NCBI GenBank assembly: GCA_011742915.1 | Contig: JAAQTN010000023.1 | Location: 1 to 32,054, forward strand | Length of the DNA: 32,054 nt | Direction of reading: 5' to 3' | Origin: Billgrantia desiderata | Lineage (GTDB): Bacteria > Pseudomonadota > Gammaproteobacteria > Pseudomonadales > Halomonadaceae | Shown here: piece after piece, positions 13,688-21,749 of the stretch | Layout of the letters: each line of letters starts with the position of its first letter | Numbering within the stretch: the first letter of the stretch is position 1 | Notes under the pieces: model-generated | What the model was told of the DNA's origin: nothing | Seen by the model: only the letters and a program-made list of their open reading frames with translations | Database searches by the model: none | Position numbers and translations under genes: made by a program

Positions 13688-14589
13688 CGCAGCACGGCTT
13701 CCTCTCTCAGCCGCCCGGCCAGCAGATCGATAAAGGCCCGCACCTTGGCCGCCGGGCGGCGCCCCTCTCGATGCACGATATGCACAGGCAGCGGCGGCGC
13801 CTCGAACTCCTCGAGTACCGTGACCAGTTCTCCACGTTCGAGCTGCGGCGCGATCTGATACGACAGCAAACGCGTCACGCCCCAGCCGGCGGACGCTGCC
13901 TGCGCGGCACCGTCGTTGACGTTGATCACCAGGCGCGGCTTGACCCGGTACGACACTCCCTTCTCTCCAGCCTTGGGGAAAAACGTCCACTCCGACTGCA
14001 AGGAGATGCCGCTGGCCATGACGATGCGATGCTGGCCGAGCTCATCCGGATGCTGCGGCCAACCTTGACGCTCGAAGTAACTGGGAGCACCGCAGACTAC
14101 ACGCCGCACCTGACCGACGCGCACGGCGCGTAGCGACGAGTCGGGCAGCTCACCGATCCGCACCGCCACGTCGAAACCCTCGTCGACGAGGTTGACCACC
14201 CGATCCAGAAACACCGCATTGGCGTTGACCTCGGGATACTCCTCCAGGTAATCGAGCAGGGTCGGCAGCACGAAGAGCCTGCCGAACAGCACCGGCGCGG
14301 TCACGTTGAGCTGCCCGCGCGGCATGGCGGCAAGCCCCGCCGCCGATTCGTCGGCCTCCTTGACGTCTTGCAGGATGCGGCGGCAGTCGTCGAGATAGCT
14401 CGCCCCCGCTTCGGTCACCCTCACCACCCGGGTCGTGCGCGTCATTAGCCGCACGCCCAGCCGCTCCTCCAGCTCGGCAATGGCACGCGTCACGGCGGGC
14501 GGCGAGAGCCCCAGACGGCGGGCCGCCCCGGCAAAGCTCTCCTCCTCCGCCACGGCGAGGAATACCGTCATCAGGTGAAAGCGATCCAT
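13684..14589 (-). CDS. LysR family transcriptional regulator
   Basis: The 301-residue protein has a LysR winged HTH at the N-terminus (FLAVAEEESFAGAARRLGLS, then PPAVTRAIAELEERLGVRLM) and a substrate-binding domain typical of the CrgA-like group (NVTAPVLFGRLFVLPTLLDY, then VFLDRVVNLVDEGFDVAVRI). It is divergent from the carboxymuconolactone-decarboxylase-like gene at 14732, with 142 bp between them that contain a 12-bp palindrome, so that gene is the probable target. The inducer is unknown. Confidence 0.9.
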   Translation of the reverse strand: MDRFHLMTVFLAVAEEESFAGAARRLGLSPPAVTRAIAELEERLGVRLMTRTTRVVRVTEAGASYLDDCRRILQDVKEADESAAGLAAMPRGQLNVTAPVLFGRLFVLPTLLDYLEEYPEVNANAVFLDRVVNLVDEGFDVAVRIGELPDSSLRAVRVGQVRRVVCGAPSYFERQGWPQHPDELGQHRIVMASGISLQSEWTFFPKAGEKGVSYRVKPRLVINVNDGAAQAASAGWGVTRLLSYQIAPQLERGELVTVLEEFEAPPLPVHIVHREGRRPAAKVRAFIDLLAGRLREEAVLR

Positions 14590-14654
14590 TTATTGTTCCG
14601 AAAAAAGAAATGACAAATTGCATTCTATGACGATTCTTCAATATTTCGAAATTA

Positions 14655-14687
14655 GGCAAGCTTGCCGTGTCCGCAGCTCACGCTGCG
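14655..14687. promoter_or_regulatory. Palindrome and hairpin between LysR and the CMD-like gene
   Basis: GGCAAGCTTGCC (14655-14666) is a perfect 12-bp palindrome, and CGCAGC-TCAC-GCTGCG (14672-14687) is a perfect 6-bp inverted repeat. Both sit 45-77 bp before the CMD-like start codon and may be the LysR binding region, although neither shows a clear T-N11-A box. Confidence 0.3.
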
Positions 14688-14731
14688 ACGCCGCTCATAA
14701 AGCGGGCGTTCAAACCAAGAGGAGCTTTGCC

Positions 14732-15277
14732 ATGAGCCGTATCAATGTCGTCAGTCTGGAAACCGCCGATGCCGAGCAGAAGGCACTGTTCGATTCGATT
14801 CAGTCACAACTGGGCGTGGTGCCGAACTTCCTGAGGGTGTTTGCCAATTCACCGAAGGCGCTGGAGGCCTTTCTCGGCCTGCACGGCATCGCCAAGTCGG
14901 GCCGTCTCGACCTGCGAACCCGGGAGCGTATCGCCCTGGCGCTGGCGCAGCAAAACGGCTGCGAATATTGCCTTTCCGCACACTCGACGCTTGGCCAGGG
15001 CGCCGGGCTGACCAGCGACGAGATGGCCGCCAATCGCCGCGGCACCAGCCAGGACGCCAAAGCCGCTGCCGCAGTCGCCTTCGCCCGCGCCCTGGTCGAG
15101 CACACGGGCGAGGTCACCACGGCAGAGCTGCAGGCCGTGCGCGATGCCGGCTATGGCGACGGCGAGATCGTCGAGATCATCACCCATGTGGGCTTGAACC
15201 TGCTGACCAATATCCTCGGCAAGGCCAGCCGCGTGGAGATCGACTTCGACCGGGTCACCCTGAATTCGGTTGCCTAA
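14732..15277 (+). CDS. Carboxymuconolactone decarboxylase/AhpD-like peroxidase-related protein
   Basis: The 181-residue protein is an AhpD-like alkylhydroperoxidase-type protein. The redox pair is in NGCEYCLSAH (CxxC followed by His three residues later), within the segment RERIALALAQQNGCEYCLSA. The N-terminal SQLGVVPNFLRVFANSPKAL is typical of the peroxidase-related branch. It would reduce peroxides or an organic hydroperoxide through the CxxC pair. AGAGGAG before the ATG at 14732 sets the start. The PNPOx-fold gene follows after 49 bp on the same strand, so the two may form a unit under the divergent LysR. Confidence 0.87.
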   Translation: MSRINVVSLETADAEQKALFDSIQSQLGVVPNFLRVFANSPKALEAFLGLHGIAKSGRLDLRTRERIALALAQQNGCEYCLSAHSTLGQGAGLTSDEMAANRRGTSQDAKAAAAVAFARALVEHTGEVTTAELQAVRDAGYGDGEIVEIITHVGLNLLTNILGKASRVEIDFDRVTLNSVA

Positions 15278-15326
15278 CCGTTGCGGTGCCGCTCTCCCTG
15301 GGCGGCACCTTTCGAGGAACTTCACC

Positions 15327-15905
15327 ATGACACGTGCCTTCAAGACGCTCACCTATACCCCTTCGGTTCGCGCCGCCCAGGCTCGCTACGGCAGCCGGGA
15401 AAACACCAAGCCCGTCGACCCGGCCGAGGTCGAACGTGACGTTCTCGGCGCGCCGGTTCGCGAGTTCATTGCCGCCCAGGACCACTTCTTCATGGCCAGC
15501 ATCGGCGAGAATGGCTGGCCCTATGTGCAGCACCGTGGCGGTTCGCCCGGCTTCCTGCAGTGCCTTGACGACCACACCCTCGGCTTCGCCGATTTCTCCG
15601 GCAATCGGCAGTACATCAGCGCGGGCAACATTGCCCATGACGACAGGACGATGCTGTTCCTGATCGACTACGCCAACCGGCGGCGGCTAAAGATCTGGGG
15701 TCGGGCACGCATCGTCCACGAAGAGGACGACGCTGCCCTGCTGGCTCGGCTGGAGGTGCCCACCTACCGCGCCCGGGTAGAGAGAGGCGTGGTGATCGCC
15801 ATCGAGGCGTTCGATTTCAACTGCCCACAGCACATCACGCCGCGCTTCACCGTGGAGGAAATCAGCGAACGCTTCCCCGCCAACAGCCCCGATGCCGCCT
15901 TTTGA
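15327..15905 (+). CDS. Pyridoxamine 5'-phosphate oxidase-fold flavoprotein
   Basis: The 192-residue protein has the split-barrel fold of the PNPOx-like family: FIAAQDHFFMASIGENGWPY, VQHRGGSPGFLQCLDDHTLG, then GNRQYISAGNIAHDDRTMLF and RRRLKIWGRARIV. The pattern is that of FMN- or F420-type oxidoreductases of general redox or detoxification function. It is not PdxH itself, as the typical C-terminal PLP-binding segment is absent. CGAGGAAC before the ATG supports the start. It follows the CMD-like gene in the same direction. Confidence 0.85.
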   Translation: MTRAFKTLTYTPSVRAAQARYGSRENTKPVDPAEVERDVLGAPVREFIAAQDHFFMASIGENGWPYVQHRGGSPGFLQCLDDHTLGFADFSGNRQYISAGNIAHDDRTMLFLIDYANRRRLKIWGRARIVHEEDDAALLARLEVPTYRARVERGVVIAIEAFDFNCPQHITPRFTVEEISERFPANSPDAAF

Positions 15906-15979
15906 AGGCAATGAACGGAGTGATTCCCATGATGAGAATCGGCAAGTTGCAGGGACATACCGCCTTGGGAGGGAACATC

Positions 15980-16150
15980 ATGAATCTGGGCAATATCGCG
16001 ACGTGGTTCAAGCAAGGCCGCTACCGCTCTGCCAACCATCGCCAGCATGTCGCATTGAAAGAGTGCGACGCCCGTATGCTGCGCGACATCGGGCTCTATC
16101 GTGAACGTGGCCGGCTGATGCCGCTCCATCCGGAGCGAGAAGAGCAGTGA
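15980..16150 (+). CDS. DUF1127 domain small protein
   Basis: The 56-residue protein is rich in arginine and has the DUF1127 ending HVALKECDARMLRDIGLYRE. This small domain is common in proteobacteria, and some members affect RNA turnover and phosphate or nitrogen responses. The frame is open upstream (ATG at 15929 with GGAG), but the ATG at 15980 follows a much stronger GGGAGGGAACATC, and the conserved domain begins just after it. The product is basic and probably cytoplasmic. It sits between the PNPOx-fold gene and the ECF41 promoter. Confidence 0.75.
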   Translation: MNLGNIATWFKQGRYRSANHRQHVALKECDARMLRDIGLYRERGRLMPLHPEREEQ

Positions 16151-16195
16151 CTGTTTGGCTCAGCTCTTGAGTCGAACAAGAGGCGAGCAGGCGCA

Positions 16196-16222
16196 TGTCA
16201 CATTACGCCCACCTGAATCGTC
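16196..16222 (+). promoter_or_regulatory. ECF41-type promoter
   Basis: TGTCACA (16196-16202) and CGTC (16219-16222) are separated by exactly 16 bp. This is the promoter motif I recall as described for ECF41 sigma factors (TGTCACA-N16-CGTC). It lies 58 bp before the ABM gene that precedes the ECF41 gene, which indicates autoregulation of this two-gene operon. Confidence 0.75.
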
Positions 16223-16280
16223 ATGACAGTGACGGCCACTCGGCCTTCGCCTCTCTACCTAAGCGATTCAGGAGCCACAC

Positions 16281-16613
16281 ATGAGCCAGAGCACTCTGTT
16301 CATCACCCACAGGGCACTGCCCGGCAAGCGCGACGAGGTACGCCGCGCCTGGGAGACCCACCTGGCGCCCAGCATCCAGGCGCGCCAGGTCCACGACGTT
16401 TATTACTACTGTTACGATGACAGCGATCCCGACACCATTCGCGTCTTCCAGCGCTATGCCGTCGGCGCGGATCCACAGGCTTTCATGCAGGGGCCGGCCT
16501 ACGATGCCTATATGGCAGCAGTATCGCCCCTGCTTGCCCATCCGCCCGTGATCCACGCCGCCACGGTGGCCTGGGCCAAGGACAGCTCAGCGCCGATAGC
16601 CGAGACAGCCTGA
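16281..16613 (+). CDS. ABM-like small protein in the ECF41 operon
   Basis: The 110-residue protein resembles the ABM dimeric ferredoxin-like family: TLFITHRALPGKRDEVRRAW at the start, YYYCYDDSDPDTIRVFQRYA in the middle and FMQGPAYDAYMAAVSPLLAH near the end. It is probably a small monooxygenase-like or ligand-binding protein. The known partners of ECF41 sigma factors are carboxymuconolactone decarboxylases, oxidoreductases or epimerases, so this may be the equivalent target here. Its stop codon shares one base with the sigma factor start (TGATG), so the two are translationally coupled. The exact ECF41 promoter motif is upstream. Confidence 0.8.
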   Translation: MSQSTLFITHRALPGKRDEVRRAWETHLAPSIQARQVHDVYYYCYDDSDPDTIRVFQRYAVGADPQAFMQGPAYDAYMAAVSPLLAHPPVIHAATVAWAKDSSAPIAETA

Positions 16614-17485
16614 TGCCTTCTGCCGATTTTCTGCGCTTCGAAGAGGCCCGCCCCATGCTGCTGGGGCTGGCCTATCGCATCCTCGGCTCGCACGCCGACG
16701 CCGAGGATGCGGTGCAGGACACCTTTCTCAAATGGCAGGCAGCGGATCGTGAGGCCATCGATACGCCCCACGCCTGGCTGACCACTGCCTGCACGCGACG
16801 CTGCCTCGATCTGCTGGGCAATGCCCACCGGGCCAGGGTCGACTACGTCGGTGCCTGGCTGCCCGAGCCCATCCCGACCGCTGCCGTATCCGATGCGGAA
16901 CGCAGCATGCAGCTGGCCGACTCGCTCTCCACCGCCTTCCTGCTGCTGCTGGAACGCCTCTCGCCCAAGGAGCGGGCCGCCTACCTGCTGCATGAGATCT
17001 TCGACACGTCCTACGCCGAGATCGCCGCCATGCTCGAGCTCAAGGAGCCGGCCTGCCGCAAGTTGGTTTCCCGAGCGCGAGCCAATCTTCAGGCCGCCGA
17101 ACAGCGCCATGCGCCACCGCGAGAACGCCAGCAGGCGCTGCTGGAAGCGTTCAGGCTCGCCATCACCGAGGGCGCCACGGCACGGCTCGCCAACCTGCTC
17201 TCGGCCGAGGTTCGCCTCAGTGCCGACGGCGGCGGCAAGGTGCCCACCCTGCTCGAGCCGCTGCACGGCAAGTCGGCCGTACTCGACTTCCTGGCCAGCC
17301 GTCTGAGCCAATACTGGGCCGGCTATCTGTGGCGCGTGGCCGACATCAACGGCGGTCCCGGCTTCATGATGTACCGAGAGGGAAGTGTCGTCGCGACGGT
17401 GACCTTCGGCTACGACCGCTCAGGCCAGGCCACGGATATCTTCATCGTGCGCAATCCCGACAAGCTGACACGACTGACGTCATGA
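16613..17485 (+). CDS. ECF41 family RNA polymerase sigma factor
   Basis: The 290-residue protein has sigma region 2 (LLGLAYRILGSHADAEDAVQ, then DTFLKW, residues 16-41) and region 4 (LLERLSPKERAAYLLHEIFD, TSYAEIAAML, residues 112-141), plus a long C-terminal SnoaL-like domain. The ECF41 hallmarks are both present: WLPEP at 82-86 in the linker and DGGGK at 205-209 in the extension. In ECF41 factors this fused domain replaces an anti-sigma factor and controls activity. The gene is coupled to the upstream ABM gene. The convergent LysR gene abuts its stop codon (TCATGA). Confidence 0.93.
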   Translation: MPSADFLRFEEARPMLLGLAYRILGSHADAEDAVQDTFLKWQAADREAIDTPHAWLTTACTRRCLDLLGNAHRARVDYVGAWLPEPIPTAAVSDAERSMQLADSLSTAFLLLLERLSPKERAAYLLHEIFDTSYAEIAAMLELKEPACRKLVSRARANLQAAEQRHAPPRERQQALLEAFRLAITEGATARLANLLSAEVRLSADGGGKVPTLLEPLHGKSAVLDFLASRLSQYWAGYLWRVADINGGPGFMMYREGSVVATVTFGYDRSGQATDIFIVRNPDKLTRLTS

Positions 17486-18400
17486 CTGGCGCTCGACTAT
17501 CGCACGGCAGCCGCTCTCTCTGGCTTGGGGATCCAGCAGCCCGACGATCCACTCGCGCACGGCGGCGATGGCCGGCTCCTCGAGCCGCTCGGGCGGATAG
17601 ACGAGCTGGAAGGGCGCGGCCTTCACCTCGGGGCCGAATGGCTGAACCAGGCGCCCCTGACGCAGCTCCTCCTCGATCAGATACCGGCTCATCAGGGCTA
17701 TGCCCTGGCCGTCCAGGGCAGCGGCGATGCCGTGGGTCTCGTCGGAGAACATCAGTCCGGCGCTGACGTCGAGCCCCGGTACCTGGACTTGGCGCTGCCA
17801 GGCCGCCCAGTCCAACGGCGCGGGCGAAGAGAAGTGCAGCAGCGTATGGCGCACCAGTTCGGCCGGTTCACGCAGCTTCAGCACGGGGCTGCAGACGGGC
17901 ACGAAGACATTGTCGAACAGCTTCTCCGCGACCAACCCGGGCCAGGGGCCATCGCCGTAGCGAATCGCCATGTCGGCGACGACGCCATCCAGGGCGACCG
18001 CTTTGTGTGAGACCTGAATGCTCAGGTCGATCTGCGGGTGGGCATCGCGCAGCAGGCAGACCCAGGGTAGCAGCCAGCGTGCTGCCACGGCCGGAGTGGT
18101 CGAGAGCGTTACCGCCTGCCGCGTCGGCGGACGGCGCAGCTTGGTCACCGTCTCGGCGATGGCATCGAAGGAGTCGCTCAGCACGGTGAGCAGCGCCTGG
18201 CCCTGAGTCGTCAGCACCAGCTGGCGCGGCCGCCGCACGAACAGGGCCACGCCCAGGCTCTCCTCGAGCTGGCGTATCTGATGGCTGATCGCCGTCGGCG
18301 TGACCGAGAGCTCCTCGGCAGCGCGCTTGGCGCTGAGGTGGCGCGCCGCCGCCTCAAAGGCGCGCAGGGCGGAGAGAGAAGGCAATCGTCGCGGCATCAT
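17480..18400 (-). CDS. LysR family regulator, GcvA-like
   Basis: The 306-residue protein starts PRRLPSLSALRAFEAAARHL and then has the HTH region SAKRAAEELSVTPTAISHQI, the pattern of the GcvA/AmpR group. The effector domain includes VSHKAVALDGVVADMAIRYG and DGQGIALMSRYLIEEELRQG, also typical of that group. It is divergent from the azoreductase gene at 18541, with 140 bp between them holding a good sigma-70 promoter for the latter. It probably activates or represses that gene in response to a quinone or other electrophile; this is inference from arrangement. Confidence 0.9.
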   Translation of the reverse strand: MMPRRLPSLSALRAFEAAARHLSAKRAAEELSVTPTAISHQIRQLEESLGVALFVRRPRQLVLTTQGQALLTVLSDSFDAIAETVTKLRRPPTRQAVTLSTTPAVAARWLLPWVCLLRDAHPQIDLSIQVSHKAVALDGVVADMAIRYGDGPWPGLVAEKLFDNVFVPVCSPVLKLREPAELVRHTLLHFSSPAPLDWAAWQRQVQVPGLDVSAGLMFSDETHGIAAALDGQGIALMSRYLIEEELRQGRLVQPFGPEVKAAPFQLVYPPERLEEPAIAAVREWIVGLLDPQARESGCRAIVERQS

Positions 18401-18440
18401 GGATGAGTTTTATTTTCCGAAATCGAAAAAGAATCGTCGT

Positions 18441-18470
18441 TTGTCGCCCTACGTAGCTTCAGGCTTATAT
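18441..18470 (+). promoter_or_regulatory. Sigma-70 promoter of the azoreductase gene
   Basis: TTGTCG (18441-18446) and TTATAT (18465-18470) are separated by 18 bp, 70 bp before the azoreductase start. An A/T-rich stretch with the inverted repeat TTTTCCGAAATCGAAAA lies just upstream and may be the LysR site. Confidence 0.45.
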
Positions 18471-18540
18471 GAAACGAGCCACAAGCAAGGCTGAGAACAA
18501 TTCATTCAATAGATCCTACACCCAGTGACGGAGAAAACCC

Positions 18541-19260
18541 ATGACGCGTTTACTTCACCTCGATGCCAGCCCACGCCCCGGCCGTGCCGGCAGCCACGAC
18601 CACGGCTCGCACACCCGCCGGCTAACCCACCACTTCGTTTCCCGCTGGCGCACTCTGGAGCCGGATGCCGAGGTCGTCTATCGGGATATCGGCGCCAATC
18701 CGCCTCCTTTGACCAGCGTCGAGTGGATCGAGGCGGAATTCACGCCGACTGAGCAAAAGACAGAGGCAATGAAAGCCGTGCTTGCCGAAAGCGATGCCCT
18801 GGTGGATGAGGTCATACAGGCCGACATCCTGGTGCTTGGCGCCCCCTTGTACAACTTCGGCCCCCCGGCCGCGTTCAAGGCCTGGATCGACAACATCGTC
18901 CGCATCGGTCGTACGGTCGATTTCGACATGCAGTACGGTGCCCACCCCTTCATGCCCCTGGAATCTTACATGCCGCTGCTGGCCGACCGAAAACGGCATG
19001 CGGTGCTGCTCTCCTCTCGCGGCGGTTACGACTTCGACCCAGGGCGCAGCATGGCGGCATTCAACCATCTCGAGCCGGGCGCGCGCACCGCCCTGCAGTT
19101 CATCGGCATCGGCGGCTTTCACAGCATCGCCATCGAGCATCAGGAGGAAGGCGGCGAGGCGCTGGCGGCTTCGACCCAAAGCGCCCTGGAGCGCATCGAC
19201 CGGCTGGTCGAGCAATTGCATCGTGAGTTCGCCACGTCGCGCCTGACGCAGCCGGCGTGA
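18541..19260 (+). CDS. azoR: FMN-dependent NADH:quinone/azo oxidoreductase
   Basis: The 239-residue flavodoxin-fold protein matches AzoR: LLHLDASPRPGRAGSHDHGS at the N-terminus binds FMN phosphate, VLGAPLYNFGPPAAFKAWID is the conserved central loop, and LLSSRGGYDF is the second FMN-binding loop. The enzyme would reduce quinones and azo compounds with two-electron transfer from NADH and protect against thiol stress. It is somewhat longer than E. coli AzoR, with the extra part in the DHGSHTRR region and the C-terminus. GGAG seven bases before the ATG sets the start. The divergent LysR at 18400 is the likely regulator. Confidence 0.9.
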   Translation: MTRLLHLDASPRPGRAGSHDHGSHTRRLTHHFVSRWRTLEPDAEVVYRDIGANPPPLTSVEWIEAEFTPTEQKTEAMKAVLAESDALVDEVIQADILVLGAPLYNFGPPAAFKAWIDNIVRIGRTVDFDMQYGAHPFMPLESYMPLLADRKRHAVLLSSRGGYDFDPGRSMAAFNHLEPGARTALQFIGIGGFHSIAIEHQEEGGEALAASTQSALERIDRLVEQLHREFATSRLTQPA

Positions 19261-19286
19261 CGACTGCTCTCAGACGACCGAACACC

Positions 19287-19303
19287 GGGGCGCCTGGCGC
19301 CCC
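19287..19303. terminator. GC-rich hairpin between azoR and arsH
   Basis: GGGGCG-CCTGG-CGCCCC forms a perfect GC-rich hairpin midway between the convergent azoreductase and arsH genes. No T tract follows on either strand, but position and strength fit a shared bidirectional terminator. Confidence 0.5.
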
Positions 19304-19319
19304 GTTATGCATGTCACCG

Positions 19320-20066
19320 CTATGAGGCCTGACTGACCGCCGCCTTGTCGGTCACCGGGTCGGCCTTGGCACCGGCCGCCTCACGGCGCTCCGAGTAGCG
19401 GTCCACCAGCGTTTCGGCATGGGGCCTCAGCAGCAGGGTGAAGCGCACCAGTTCTTCCATCACGTCGGCGATGCGGTCGTAGAGCGGCGAGGGGCGCATG
19501 CGCCCGGCCTCGTCGAACTCCTGGTACGCCTTGGGCACGCTGGACTGGTTGGGAATGGTGAACATGCGCATCCAGCGCCCCAGCAGGCGCAGCGTGTTCA
19601 CCGCATTGAACGACTGCGAGCCGCCGCTGACCTGCATCACCGCCAGGGTGCGCCCCTGGGTGGGCCGCACCGCTCCCATGCTCAGTGGCAGATGGTCGAT
19701 CTGGGTTTTCATCACGCCGGTGATCTGGCCGTGGCGCTCGGGGCTGCACCACACCTGCCCTTCGGACCACAGCGCCAGCTCGCGCAGCTCCCGCACCGCC
19801 GGGTGATCGTCGCCCGGCACCTGGTCCGGCAACGGCAGGTCGGAAGGGTCGAAGATCCGCGTCTCGGCGCCGAAATAGCGCAGCAGCCGCGCAGCCTCTT
19901 CCACCGCCAGGCGCGAATAGGAGCGCTCGCGCAGCGAGCCGTAGAGCAGCAGGATGCGTGGCGGATGGCCCAGCGGATCGGGCAAGCCCTGGCCGGGCTG
20001 CCGCAGAGCGAAGCGCTCGTCGAGGGCCGGTAGATAGTCGGGGTCGTTGAGCGTGCGAAGCCTCAT
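19320..20066 (-). CDS. arsH: ArsH, NADPH-dependent FMN reductase/organoarsenical oxidase
   Basis: The 248-residue protein is a clear Ars[21 protein letters not shown] binds the FMN phosphate, [20 protein letters not shown] is the family signature, and [40 protein letters not shown] follow. ArsH oxidises trivalent organoarsenicals and reduces quinones or iron in arsenic-resistant bacteria. GAAGGAGG sits four bases before the ATG. The ATG overlaps the stop of the MFS gene (ATGA), so it is the last gene of the PadR-MFS-arsH unit. The frame continues upstream only as a shadow of the MFS gene. Confidence 0.93.
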   Translation of the reverse strand: MRLRTLNDPDYLPALDERFALRQPGQGLPDPLGHPPRILLLYGSLRERSYSRLAVEEAARLLRYFGAETRIFDPSDLPLPDQVPGDDHPAVRELRELALWSEGQVWCSPERHGQITGVMKTQIDHLPLSMGAVRPTQGRTLAVMQVSGGSQSFNAVNTLRLLGRWMRMFTIPNQSSVPKAYQEFDEAGRMRPSPLYDRIADVMEELVRFTLLLRPHAETLVDRYSERREAAGAKADPVTDKAAVSQAS

Positions 20067-21226
20067 GTCGCCTCCTTCAGGGCGTGGGTTTGCAGGACGA
20101 GCAGCGCCACCAGGGCGGCAAGCCCCAGGGCCGAGGAGAACAGCAGCGCCTGGGTGCCGAAGCGCTCGATCAACAGGGCGAAGGCCAGCGGCGCCAGCGC
20201 CTGGCCGAAGCGTGCCGGCACCATCAGCACGCCCTGGCGCAGGCCATAGCCATGGGGGCCGAAAATGGCCAGCGGCAGCGTGCCCTTGGCGATGGTGAGA
20301 ATGCCGTTGCCGGCACCATGCAGCAGCACGAACAGCGTGGCCAGCGGTGTCCCCAGCGTCATCACGCCGAGCGCGCCAATGGGATGCGCGATAACGGCCA
20401 GCTTGGCCGAAAGCAAGGGATGAAAGCGCTGCAGCAGCGAGAACTCGAGCATTCGTGCCGCCACCTGGGCCGGCCCGACCAGCGCTGCGGCGGCAATGGC
20501 GGCGGCGGGCGAGAGGCCGGCGATCTGCAGCAGCCACGGCAGGTGTGCCGCCATGGCGGTACTGACAAACCAGGTCACGGCGAAGACAAAGGCCAGCAGC
20601 GCCATGGGCAGCCAGGTCGAATTCGCCTCGGCGACTGCCGTCTCGGCGTGAGGCGCGGGCGGCTGGATACCGAATGGAATCAACAGCCGGTTGAGCGGCA
20701 AACCCAGCAGCAGATGTACCGCCGCCCAGGTGAAGCAGGCGCTCTGCCAGCCGAACTCGGCGTTGAGCCAGCCGGTGATCGGCCAGCACACCGTGCTGGC
20801 AAAGCCCGCCAACAGTGTGATACCGGTAATGGCGCCGCGCGCCTCGCTACCGTAGAGCCCGGCCAGAGTCGAGAAAGCCGATTCGTACAGTCCCATCCCC
20901 ATGCCGACGCCGATCACCAGCCAACCTGCCCATAGCAGCACGGGCCCATCCGCCAACCCCAGCAGCACCAGGCCCAGGGCAAATACCAGGCTCGAGGCCG
21001 CCAGCACGTCGCGTCCGCCAAAACGGTCGATGCGCCTTCCCACCGCCGGCCCCAGCACGGCCGACACCACCAATGCCGAGGAGAACGCCGCGAATACCGT
21101 GCCCGTGGCAAGGCCAAGGTCTCGCGCCATGGGCACGGCTAGGATGGCTGGAAGATAGTAGGTCGAGCCCCAGGCCAGCGTCTGGGAGACGCCCAGGGCG
21201 ACGACCACACCGCTGCGCGAGCTCAT
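20063..21226 (-). CDS. MFS transporter of the arsenic-type operon
   Basis: The 387-residue protein has about twelve hydrophobic segments and the MFS pattern [20 protein letters not shown] after the second helix. It begins [20 protein letters not shown], a sequence typical of a subgroup of MFS exporters found beside arsH. It is not the ArsJ type, since no glyceraldehyde-3-phosphate dehydrogenase gene is next to it. It probably exports an arsenical or a related oxidant from the cytoplasm. A perfect 19-bp palindrome lies four bases before its ATG and covers the ribosome binding site. The stop overlaps the arsH start. Confidence 0.85.
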   Translation of the reverse strand: MSSRSGVVVALGVSQTLAWGSTYYLPAILAVPMARDLGLATGTVFAAFSSALVVSAVLGPAVGRRIDRFGGRDVLAASSLVFALGLVLLGLADGPVLLWAGWLVIGVGMGMGLYESAFSTLAGLYGSEARGAITGITLLAGFASTVCWPITGWLNAEFGWQSACFTWAAVHLLLGLPLNRLLIPFGIQPPAPHAETAVAEANSTWLPMALLAFVFAVTWFVSTAMAAHLPWLLQIAGLSPAAAIAAAALVGPAQVAARMLEFSLLQRFHPLLSAKLAVIAHPIGALGVMTLGTPLATLFVLLHGAGNGILTIAKGTLPLAIFGPHGYGLRQGVLMVPARFGQALAPLAFALLIERFGTQALLFSSALGLAALVALLVLQTHALKEAT

Positions 21227-21230
21227 CGCC

Positions 21231-21249
21231 TACCTCGATCATCGAGGTA
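21231..21249. promoter_or_regulatory. PadR operator before the MFS gene
   Basis: TACCTCGATCATCGAGGTA is a perfect 19-bp palindrome. Read on the minus strand it contains the GAGG ribosome binding site of the MFS gene. The same 15-bp core (CCTCGATSATCGAGG) lies before the PadR gene at 21710-21724. Confidence 0.75.
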
Positions 21250-21275
21250 TCTGGGCCTGAAAAAATGCGCCGCGC

Positions 21276-21695
21276 TCATCCTTCCCGCTCCTCCCGTTTC
21301 ACTGCCCCCGCAGCCATGCGACGGCTCTCGACGATGCAGTCCGTGGCCTCCAGCCAGGCATCCACCGCCACCTGAAAGGCATCCCGCCCCTTCTCCGTCA
21401 ATGCGTAGACCTTACGCGAGCGCCCCTGCACCACCTCATTCGTGGACGCGAGGTAGCCCCCCGCCTCGAACTCGTTGAGCACCGGATAGACCGTGCCCTC
21501 CGAGGGACTGCAGCAGCCGTTGGTGCTCTTCTCCACCGCCTGTACCACCTCGTAGCCGTGCATCGGTTTGCGGTGCAGCACGCTGAGCACGAAGAACTTC
21601 GACAGCGACATCTTGATCGTGCCGCGCCAGTACGAAGGATCGCTGTAGTCGGGGATCCGGCGACCGGTGGCCGCTTCGGATTTCGCTTTGGTCAT
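21276..21695 (-). CDS. PadR family regulator with a Cys-Cys pair
   Basis: The 139-residue protein has a PadR winged helix: MSLSKFFVLSVLHRKPMHGY, EVVQAVEKSTNG, then the recognition part EGTVYPVLNEFEAGGYL, followed by the wing GRSRKVYALTEKGRDAF. Adjacent cysteines Cys61-Cys62 (NGCCSPSEGT) sit just before the recognition helix, and a third, Cys120, is in the C-terminal dimerisation helix. In an arsH operon such a cluster is a plausible As(III) or organoarsenical sensor; that is inference. Two copies of one palindrome, before its own gene and before the MFS gene, suggest that it represses both. The N-terminal tail of about 28 residues is longer than in most PadR proteins. Confidence 0.88.
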   Translation of the reverse strand: MTKAKSEAATGRRIPDYSDPSYWRGTIKMSLSKFFVLSVLHRKPMHGYEVVQAVEKSTNGCCSPSEGTVYPVLNEFEAGGYLASTNEVVQGRSRKVYALTEKGRDAFQVAVDAWLEATDCIVESRRMAAGAVKREEREG

Positions 21696-21709
21696 AGTGG
21701 AAACCTATA

Positions 21710-21724
21710 CCTCGATGATCGAGG
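21710..21724. promoter_or_regulatory. PadR operator before its own gene
   Basis: CCTCGATGATCGAGG is a 15-bp palindrome with a single central base, 14 bp before the PadR start codon. It shares all but the central base with the core of the site at 21231-21249, which supports autoregulation. Confidence 0.75.
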
Positions 21725-21749
21725 CGTCAAGCAGATGGATGTCACCGCT

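Noticed and set aside
19320..20789. Single 489-codon frame containing ArsH
   Set aside because: Only the part from 20066 is ArsH. The upstream part is a shadow of the MFS gene, and the ATGA overlap with a strong ribosome binding site marks the true start.
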